Part shown: positions 40,017 through 45,026 of the stretch, in pieces | How positions within the stretch are numbered: position 1 is the first letter of the stretch | Layout: every line of letters starts with the position of its first letter | Notes under the pieces: model-generated | Database searches by the model: none | What the model was told of the DNA's origin: nothing | Seen by the model: the letters and a program-made list of their open reading frames with translations, nothing else | Translations under genes and position numbers: made by a program | DNA from: an uncultured Maricaulis sp. | GTDB lineage: Bacteria; Pseudomonadota; Alphaproteobacteria; Caulobacterales; Maricaulaceae | Length of the DNA: 45,026 nt | Direction: 5' to 3' | Assembly (NCBI RefSeq): GCF_905480005.1 | Contig: NZ_CAJQOO010000017.1 | Coordinates: forward strand, 1 to 45,026

Positions 40017-40423
40017 CGCACCTGCACCTGCTGGACGGCGGCAGCAAGCGAGTGCACGACCGCGGCCAACGGAAACAGCATGGTCATGTTGAGCGGTTCC
40101 AAGATGCCGTAGATCTCGGCCACCCCGAAGATCGCACTGAACAGAAGCATCGCCAGCATCGCTATCGCCGCGGCGCGGACCTGCATGCGCGCCAGCATCT
40201 CGTCGATCGAGCGGACATAGCGGACCACCTCATAGCCATAGCCAAGCAAGGGCAGGCAGGTCAGGGCGACCAGCGGCCAGGCGGAGATCGCGTCCCAGCC
40301 GTTCAAGGACGGATCCACGATCTTGTCGATCGCAACGAGGATCGCCGTGAAGGCGATCATCGCCACGAAAGTACGCCAGAAATAGCGGCGGGTTACCGAC
40401 GCCTGTTTTTCCGCCGTGCTCAT
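40013..40423 (-). CDS. Four-helix membrane protein, locus 2 (second)
   Basis: A 136-residue protein with about four hydrophobic segments (17-35, 47-66, 86-104 and 112-131). A charged loop RYVRSIDEMLARMQVRAAA lies between the second and third. This placement is similar to, but the sequence differs from, the DERD loop of the proteins in the other XRE locus, so homology is uncertain. It is coupled by 4-nt overlaps to the genes before and after it. Function is unknown. Confidence 0.75.
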   Translation of the reverse strand: MSTAEKQASVTRRYFWRTFVAMIAFTAILVAIDKIVDPSLNGWDAISAWPLVALTCLPLLGYGYEVVRYVRSIDEMLARMQVRAAAIAMLAMLLFSAIFGVAEIYGILEPLNMTMLFPLAAVVHSLAAAVQQVQVR

Positions 40424-40686
40424 GACACGTCCTTTTCGCGGCCACCGATCAGCAGTGTGAAGATCCGGGCAATCGCCATCAGACCGAGGATGAAGACGGT
40501 CAGGCCGGCGATTTTCATTTCCGTGGACAGGCCACCAATGACATCCCGCACCATCTCGAGCGACGGGCCGACCATGCCGGCCAGAAAGAGCGTTGGCAGG
40601 AAAACCACCGCAAACAGCGCCAGAGACGCCAGGCTGGGCGGCTCACCGGCGTCGCCAAAATCCTTGATCCACTCACGCATTGTCAT
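40420..40686 (-). CDS. Two-helix membrane protein, locus 2 (first)
   Basis: An 88-residue protein with hydrophobic segments at about 20-40 and 57-80. It is the first gene of the second XRE operon. AAGGAGG precedes the ATG at 40686 at close spacing; a second ATG two codons later would give more usual spacing. Function is unknown. Confidence 0.7.
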   Translation of the reverse strand: MTMREWIKDFGDAGEPPSLASLALFAVVFLPTLFLAGMVGPSLEMVRDVIGGLSTEMKIAGLTVFILGLMAIARIFTLLIGGREKDVS

Positions 40687-40705
40687 GAAAACCTCCTTCA
40701 GGACT

Positions 40706-40721
40706 GTAAAGTGACCTTGAC
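40706..40721. promoter_or_regulatory. Locus 2 operator A, GTAAAG-TGAC-CTTGAC
   Basis: A 16-bp dyad located between the -10 and the ribosome-binding site. Its reverse complement, GTCAAG-GTCA-CTTTAC, has the same arms as operator B. Confidence 0.65.
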
Positions 40722-40750
40722 TATATGGAGTAAAGGAAACTTGTCGTCAA
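40722..40750 (-). promoter_or_regulatory. Promoter of XRE/membrane operon, locus 2
   Basis: On the minus strand TTGACG (40750-40745) is followed after 17 nt by CATATA (40727-40722); TATAGT two bases further is an alternative -10. All parts are covered or flanked by the three dyads. Confidence 0.6.
40730..40745. promoter_or_regulatory. Locus 2 operator C, GTAAAG-GAAA-CTTGTC
   Basis: A 16-bp dyad with one arm changed from CTTGAC to CTTGTC. It fills the spacer between -35 and -10 and abuts operator B directly. Confidence 0.55.
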
Positions 40751-40761
40751 GCACGCTTTAC
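40746..40761. promoter_or_regulatory. Locus 2 operator B, GTCAAG-CACG-CTTTAC
   Basis: A 16-bp dyad overlapping the -35 box and abutting operator C. The arms match those of operator A read on the other strand. Confidence 0.65.
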
Positions 40762-40771
40762 AATCGAACCC

Positions 40772-40803
40772 AAAAGAAAGGCGCCCGGTTGCCCCGAGCG
40801 CCT
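40772..40803 (-). terminator. Intrinsic terminator of the peroxiredoxin gene
   Basis: On the minus strand AGGCGC pairs with GCGCCT, with inner CGG/CCG pairing, followed by TTTCTTTT. It separates the peroxiredoxin gene from the second XRE operon promoter. Confidence 0.8.
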
Positions 40804-40826
40804 CTCCATAACCGTGTCGGATGCGC

Positions 40827-41480
40827 CTACTCGGCGGGCTCATCCACCTTGTTCGGCTGTTTGGTCACCCGCAGATAGGGCTTGATCTTGTTGTAGCCGG
40901 CGGGGAAGAGCGCGTCGGCCTCGGCGTCCGAGATGGACGGCACCACGATCACGTCCTGGCCGTCTTCCCAATTGACCGGTGTCGCCACCTTGTAGCCGTC
41001 GGTCAGCTGCAGGCTGTCGATCAGGCGCAGAACCTCATTGAAATTCCGGCCCGCGCTGGGCGGGTAGGTGAAGGTGGCGCGGATCTTCTTGTTCGCATCG
41101 ATGATGTAGACCGAGCGGACCGTCAGCTTGGGGTCGGCATTCGGATGGATCATCGAGTAGAGCTCGGACACGGCACGATCCGTATCGGCGATGATCGGGA
41201 AGTTCATGCGGACATTCTGGGTTTCCTCAATGTCCTTGATCCAGCCCTTGTGATCCTCGACGCTGTCGACCGAGAGCGCGATTGCCTTGGCGCCGCGCTT
41301 GGCAAATTCGTCCTTAAGCTTGGCGGTGAAGCCCAGCTCGGTCGTGCAGACCGGGGTGTAGTCAGCAGGATGGGAGAAGAAAATCACCCAATCATCACCG
41401 ATCCAGTCGTGAAAACTGATCGGACCGTCACTTGTCTCGGCTTGAAAATTCGGGGCGATATCGCCCAACAGCAGACCCAT
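40827..41480 (-). CDS. 1-Cys peroxiredoxin (Prx6 type)
   Basis: A 217-residue peroxiredoxin that reduces hydrogen peroxide and alkyl hydroperoxides. The active-site motif is HPADYTPVCTTELG with peroxidatic Cys45. I find no other Cys in the protein, so it must use an external thiol. The long C-terminal domain (PVNWEDGQDVIVVPSISDAEA) is characteristic of the Prx6/AhpC-1Cys branch. It starts at ATG 41480 (MGLLLGDIAPNFQAET). It is divergent from the SixA-like gene with a 135-nt gap. Confidence 0.95.
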   Translation of the reverse strand: MGLLLGDIAPNFQAETSDGPISFHDWIGDDWVIFFSHPADYTPVCTTELGFTAKLKDEFAKRGAKAIALSVDSVEDHKGWIKDIEETQNVRMNFPIIADTDRAVSELYSMIHPNADPKLTVRSVYIIDANKKIRATFTYPPSAGRNFNEVLRLIDSLQLTDGYKVATPVNWEDGQDVIVVPSISDAEADALFPAGYNKIKPYLRVTKQPNKVDEPAE

Positions 41481-41615
41481 GTCTTTCTCCTCGGTTCAAA
41501 ACGCGATGAAACTGGCCTAGGAGTAGGTGCGCCTTGTCAGCCGGGAGTTCAAGCCCTCCCCGACCGGTGCACCCGAATGTGAACCAGCCGGCCAAGGATC
41601 CGGAGAACGGACGCC

Positions 41616-42104
41616 ATGACTGCCACCCTCATTCTGATGCGACATGCCAAGGCCGTGGACCGGCTCGAGGCCGAAGACGATTTCCAGCGTGGCCTGACGG
41701 CGCGGGGCCGCAGTGATGCTGCCGACGCTGCCGATGCCCTCTGCGCAGCGGGTCTGAAGGCGGATATCGCCCTGGTTTCCCCGGCATGGCGGACCCGGCA
41801 AACCTATGACCAGTTACTGCCGCAACTCGGGGCGCCACAATTGGAGGACCCGATGGTCCTCTATCACGCCTCCACCGACATGCTGGAACGCGCCACGCGC
41901 GATGTGCTGTCGCCAAAGCGCACCCTTCTTCTGGTCGGGCATAATCCGGGCATTGGCGGCTTTGCCCACAAGCTCGCCCAATTGTGCGGTGCGACGCGGC
42001 AGTTGCCCGCGGGCTATCCGACCGCAACCGCCTGCGTCTTCGAACTGGCCGATTGTGATCTCGGCCAGCCCAGCTTCGTCACCTGCGTCAATCCCAGAGC
42101 TTAG
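41616..42104 (+). CDS. SixA-like histidine phosphatase
   Basis: A 162-residue single-domain protein. LILMRHAKA (Arg9-His10) is the RHG-type catalytic motif with Ala in place of Gly, as in SixA. VSPAWRTRQT and LLVGHNPGIGG supply the remaining catalytic Arg and His. SixA dephosphorylates phosphohistidine on carrier proteins in E. coli; the target here is unknown. It starts at ATG 41616 with GGAGAA upstream. Confidence 0.9.
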   Translation: MTATLILMRHAKAVDRLEAEDDFQRGLTARGRSDAADAADALCAAGLKADIALVSPAWRTRQTYDQLLPQLGAPQLEDPMVLYHASTDMLERATRDVLSPKRTLLLVGHNPGIGGFAHKLAQLCGATRQLPAGYPTATACVFELADCDLGQPSFVTCVNPRA

Positions 42105-42175
42105 ACCGATCGGATTCGCCTTATAAGTGCATTTATGCTCTCCTGCCCGGATAACGGGTGAGGGGGAGGTGTGCC

Positions 42176-43789
42176 ATGGCCCTGCTGGACAGCGATATGG
42201 GGCCAGTGAGAGAGGCAGACGGCGCGGCAGCCCCACGCTGGCGACCGCGCGGCGGGCAAGTTTTCCGCCCCACACGGGTTGCAAACCCGCCACCGCGTCT
42301 TGCAAACCTCTGGAGCGAGACGGCTGCCCTCGGTCTGCCCCGCCGCGCGCCGGAGATGAGCGCCTTCGGGCCGGTCTCCCGCCGGGCTGGACGGATCGGG
42401 CTGGTGGCGCTGGCTCTGGCAGTGACGATCGGCGTCCTGCTGCCAGGCCCTGCGCTCGCTCTGGCCAGTCTTGCCAGCTGCAGCCTGTTTGCGGCCCTCA
42501 TTGCGCTTCGCATCGGTGCAGTCAGCTTTCGCCCGCAATGGATGCGAGGTCCCGACTGTGCGGATCAGGCGCTCCCGACTGCCACCATAATGGTCGCGCT
42601 CTATCGGGAAGCTGCTGTCCTGCCGCAACTCGCGGCCTCCCTCGCCGCCATCGACTATCCGCCAGGCCGCATCGCCTTCAAACTGGTCCTGGAGGCGGAT
42701 GACAGGGCGACCATCGACACGGCGCGCGGTCTGGCGCTGGATGACCGCTTCGAGATTGTCATTGTCCCGCCCGGCGAACCGCGTACCAAGCCGCGCGCCC
42801 TCAATTACGCCCTGCGCCTGTGTCGCAGCGAGCTTGTCACCGTGCACGACGCCGAGGATCACCCCCATCCCGACCAATTGCGCCGCGCTGCGGAAGTTTT
42901 CCGGATTGCCGATCCCCGCCTCGCCTGCATTCAGGCTCCGCTGAACTGGTATAACCGTCACGAGACCTGGCTGACCCGCCAGTTCGCGCTGGAATATGCC
43001 GCCCATTTCCACGCCCTCCTGCCGCTCTATCAGCGCCTGGGCTGGCCGCTGCCGCTGGGCGGTACAAGCAATCATTTCCGCCGGGAGGCCCTGCTGGCCC
43101 TGGGCGGCTGGGATGCGTGGAATGTGACCGAAGATGCCGATCTCGGCCTGCGCCTGCATGCAGCGGGCTATCATTGTGGTCTGATCGAGCCGCTGACCGA
43201 AGAGGAAGCGCCCTTGCGCCTGTCGCCCTGGGTCAAACAGCGCACACGCTGGATCAAGGGCTATGCCCAGACGATAGCGGTCCTGCTCGCCAATCCGCGC
43301 ACGCCCTGGCGGCGGGTCTGGCCCGGTGTGCTGGTACTCGGCGGCGCTGCGGTCTCGGCCCTGCTGCATGCGCCGCTCAGCCTGATCTGTCTGACAGCCT
43401 TCCTGCTCAACCCGTCCGGCGCCCTGACCGGCCTGCCGGCCCTCGCCTTCATGGCGGCAGGATATGCCAGCGCGATCGCCTGTGCTGCGGTCGCGATGCG
43501 CCGCGCCGGCCTGCCTTTGAGGCGGCGCGATCTCATCGCCATGCCCGGCTATTGGCTGCTACAGACACTTGCGGCCCTGCGTGCGCTGCGCCAACTCATC
43601 TTCGATCCGCATTACTGGGAGAAGACGGAGCACGGCGTCAGCGCCCTGACCGGACCATCATGTATCTCGGCCTCACCTCGACCCTTGTCGGACTCGCCCT
43701 GTGCGTCGGTCTCTTCCTGCTCGCCCGCTGGCGGGCCGGCCAGCCTGTCCGTCCGGAGCGCGGCCCGCGCCTCATCCCCTGGACGCTGA
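42176..43789 (+). CDS. Membrane glycosyltransferase, family 2 type
   Basis: A 537-residue processive-type GT2 enzyme. Two N-terminal hydrophobic helices lie at about 78-112. The catalytic domain (about 130-350) has VTVHDAEDHPHPDQL (DxD-like metal site), TEDADLGLRL (catalytic acid region) and QRTRWIKGY (Q-x-x-RW acceptor motif). Further helices lie at about 380-475. FDPHYWEKTEHGVSAL (about 476-491) is where I expect the family sequence to end; the last 45 residues are Ser/Pro/Ala-rich and lie in a region overlapped by another ORF, so a frameshift or sequencing error is possible. AGGGGGAGG precedes ATG 42176. Confidence 0.88.
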   Translation: MALLDSDMGPVREADGAAAPRWRPRGGQVFRPTRVANPPPRLANLWSETAALGLPRRAPEMSAFGPVSRRAGRIGLVALALAVTIGVLLPGPALALASLASCSLFAALIALRIGAVSFRPQWMRGPDCADQALPTATIMVALYREAAVLPQLAASLAAIDYPPGRIAFKLVLEADDRATIDTARGLALDDRFEIVIVPPGEPRTKPRALNYALRLCRSELVTVHDAEDHPHPDQLRRAAEVFRIADPRLACIQAPLNWYNRHETWLTRQFALEYAAHFHALLPLYQRLGWPLPLGGTSNHFRREALLALGGWDAWNVTEDADLGLRLHAAGYHCGLIEPLTEEEAPLRLSPWVKQRTRWIKGYAQTIAVLLANPRTPWRRVWPGVLVLGGAAVSALLHAPLSLICLTAFLLNPSGALTGLPALAFMAAGYASAIACAAVAMRRAGLPLRRRDLIAMPGYWLLQTLAALRALRQLIFDPHYWEKTEHGVSALTGPSCISASPRPLSDSPCASVSSCSPAGGPASLSVRSAARASSPGR

Positions 43790-43887
43790 TCGCGATCGTC
43801 TCGGCCGCTATGTGCGTCGCATTGGTAGTGCATTTGGTGGAGCTCGCCGGTGTCGACCCGGCGGCGTTGCGGCCGCGGCGTATGTAG
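43660..43887 (+). CDS. Small two-helix membrane protein overlapping the glycosyltransferase
   Basis: A 75-residue protein in a different frame from the glycosyltransferase, overlapping its last 130 nt. Hydrophobic segments lie at about 4-24 and 43-65, with GPRLIPWTLIAIVSAAMCVA and VVHLVELAGVD, a pattern I know from small hypothetical alphaproteobacterial proteins. The frame has better protein character than the overlapping tail of the glycosyltransferase. The start at ATG 43660 has no clear ribosome-binding site, so translational coupling is likely. Confidence 0.6.
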   Translation: MYLGLTSTLVGLALCVGLFLLARWRAGQPVRPERGPRLIPWTLIAIVSAAMCVALVVHLVELAGVDPAALRPRRM

Positions 43888-43909
43888 CGCTGCCGAGATG
43901 GGCCGCCCC

Positions 43910-44833
43910 TCAGAGCCCAGGCCACGTCCAGTCGACAATATACGCTAGCACAACAGCCAGCACGACTCCCAGCGCGGAACGCGACAGCGCAACTGCAAAG
44001 CGCATCCGATGGGCGACATGCGCACGGATCGCTGCCTCCGCTTCTTCCGCTGACGCATTGGCCAGGCGCCCGACAAGATGATTGTCACGCGCGCTCAACG
44101 CCTCGATCCGTTGATGAATTCGGGCCTGTTCGGCCTCCAGCCGCTCGACATCCTTGCCGAGCGACCGAATTTTGTCCTGCACCTCATCCCAGCTGGACAG
44201 GCTGTCTAGAGCAGATCTGAACGCCGGCTCGACAAAGCGGACCGAGCCGCCACCGGACAGCAAACTCAATCCGGCGAGCGCGATACTGCCCAGGGCCTTG
44301 CCAGCCTTCTTGGCGCGAGACCAGTTTCGGTCGTCATAGGAGGCCTGCAATTCACTTCTGAAGCTCTTGAGTTCGCTGATCGCTCTGGCCTGCAGGGCCT
44401 GCGCCTGCCGCAAGTCCGCGACCCAACTCAGCCGCTGCTTGATAGATGACCTGATCGACTGCTCGGTCCAGACGGCTCGCAGTGCAGGACCTATGGCAAA
44501 CAACACAAGCGTGCCTATTTCGACCAGCAGAAGAGAGGGGGACCATTCTAGCCACGCCCCCAACAGGGCCGCCAAGGGTGCGACGGCGATCTCGTGCCAC
44601 GCCTCTACAATCCGGCGGGCAACCTCAACAATCTGGTCAAGCTGGCTGAGCCAGTCCGCGACCACTGACAAGACGGCATTGGAAAAATCGCGCCGAACGA
44701 CAAGGGTCAGAGCGGTCAGCAATGTCGCCGTGAATGTGAGATAGGCGATGAGGGTACGAAACACGCTGAGCATGATCGACACCAATTGTGAGAGCCGACG
44801 GCCTAATCCTGTATTAGTGCGCGCGCCCGACAT
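43910..44833 (-). CDS. Membrane protein with central coiled coil, unknown
   Basis: A protein of about 307 residues. Hydrophobic segments are at about 18-45 (LIAYLTFTATLLTALTLV), 80-120 (LLLVEIGTLVLFAIGPAL), 185-200, and the C-terminus (VALSRSALGVVLAVVLAYIV). A coiled-coil stretch at about 215-255 reads VQDKIRSLGKDVERLEAEQ. I recognise no family. The start ATG at 44833 (MSGARTNTG) has GGGGGAAG just upstream; a longer start at 44869 is possible. It lies 120 nt downstream of a tRNA-Gly gene, a common site for inserted genes. Confidence 0.6.
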   Translation of the reverse strand: MSGARTNTGLGRRLSQLVSIMLSVFRTLIAYLTFTATLLTALTLVVRRDFSNAVLSVVADWLSQLDQIVEVARRIVEAWHEIAVAPLAALLGAWLEWSPSLLLVEIGTLVLFAIGPALRAVWTEQSIRSSIKQRLSWVADLRQAQALQARAISELKSFRSELQASYDDRNWSRAKKAGKALGSIALAGLSLLSGGGSVRFVEPAFRSALDSLSSWDEVQDKIRSLGKDVERLEAEQARIHQRIEALSARDNHLVGRLANASAEEAEAAIRAHVAHRMRFAVALSRSALGVVLAVVLAYIVDWTWPGL

Positions 44834-44952
44834 TGAACTTCCCCCACAACCAGAACACCCTCTTGGCATGTTAAACGCATATTGTGACGGCTCGGCGTCG
44901 ACGCGCCGCTCGACAAGAACGATGCACTAAAGGGCGTTGAGTGACGAGAACT

Positions 44953-45026
44953 TGGAGCGGGTGAAGGGAATCGAACCCTCGTCGTAAGCTTGGGAAGCTT
45001 CTGCTCTACCATTGAGCTACACCCGC
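44953..45026 (-). tRNA. tRNA-Gly (anticodon CCC)
   Basis: Read on the minus strand the sequence starts GCGGGTG at 45026 and folds as a full cloverleaf: acceptor GCGGGTG/CACCCGC, D-stem GCTC/GAGC, anticodon loop TTCCCAA, T-arm GAGGG-TTCGATT-CCCTT. The anticodon CCC reads GGG. The 3' CCA is encoded (44955-44953). The 27-43 pair is G-A, unpaired. The 5' end coincides with the window edge. Confidence 0.96.

Noticed and set aside
42101-43369. Minus-strand reading frame of 422 codons
   Set aside because: Shadow of the glycosyltransferase gene, which has the catalytic motifs and a good ribosome-binding site.
44803-45012. Small minus-strand ORF beginning in the tRNA
   Set aside because: Its N-terminus (KLPKLTTRVRFPSPAP) is the familiar false translation of a tRNA gene.

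Overview
The window looks like chromosomal DNA of a GC-rich alphaproteobacterium of the Caulobacterales/Maricaulales type (Maricaulis- or Hyphomonas-like). This is inferred from gene content: a PodJ-like polarity protein with cell-cycle regulatory sites (DnaA box, CtrA-like box, GANTC cluster), two UrcA-family proteins, a TauE plus TIGR02186 pair, a class I lysyl-tRNA synthetase, and a tRNA-Gly(CCC) of the usual alphaproteobacterial form. No prophage, IS element or CRISPR array is visible, and genes are packed tightly with many 1-8 nt overlaps.

Layout. 1-4.9 kb (minus): a MerR regulator, two acyl-CoA dehydrogenases of different subfamilies, then three small membrane or exported proteins and the start of a PaiB-like gene. 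5-12.5 kb (plus): an exported protein with an internal pentapeptide repeat, podJ, a TauE/SafE exporter with its TIGR02186 partner, and DUF3429. 12.6-15.8 kb (minus): the DNA-repair pair pdeM and an Lhr-type helicase. 15.9-23.8 kb (plus): two unknown proteins, a MscS channel, a DUF6460-like protein, a receiver-domain protein, two hotdog thioesterases, two UrcA proteins around a DCC thiol protein, and a MATE exporter. 23.8-30.3 kb: DUF952-pyrD (minus), an S24-like repressor (plus), a TPR protein (minus), cytochrome P450 (plus), and a TonB-dependent receptor (minus). 30.4-33.2 kb (minus): an XRE/membrane-protein operon and lysK. 33.6-35.6 kb (plus): a structured leader region, rtcB and a basic partner protein. 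35.6-39.8 kb: an ABA4-like protein (minus), then a TetR-HlyD-ATPase-permease efflux operon (plus). 39.8-41.5 kb (minus): a second XRE/membrane-protein operon and a 1-Cys peroxiredoxin. 41.6-45 kb: a SixA phosphatase, a membrane glycosyltransferase overlapped by a small membrane ORF, an unknown coiled-coil membrane protein, and tRNA-Gly at the very edge.

Most striking. (1) Two separate operons each encode two small membrane proteins plus a 66-72 aa XRE regulator. Each sits directly behind a terminated gene and has a strong promoter covered by repeated dyads: two ATGTC-N10-GACAT sites in one, three GTMAAG-N4-CTTKNC-type sites in the other. They look like autoregulated membrane-protein/repressor modules with no obvious name. 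(2) The podJ promoter region carries a perfect DnaA box, a TTTA-N7-TTAA site and four GANTC sites. (3) rtcB follows a mini-ORF with an intrinsic terminator and a perfect 13-bp inverted repeat, and is followed by an uncharacterised basic protein. All functional assignments come from reading motifs by eye; no database search was run.
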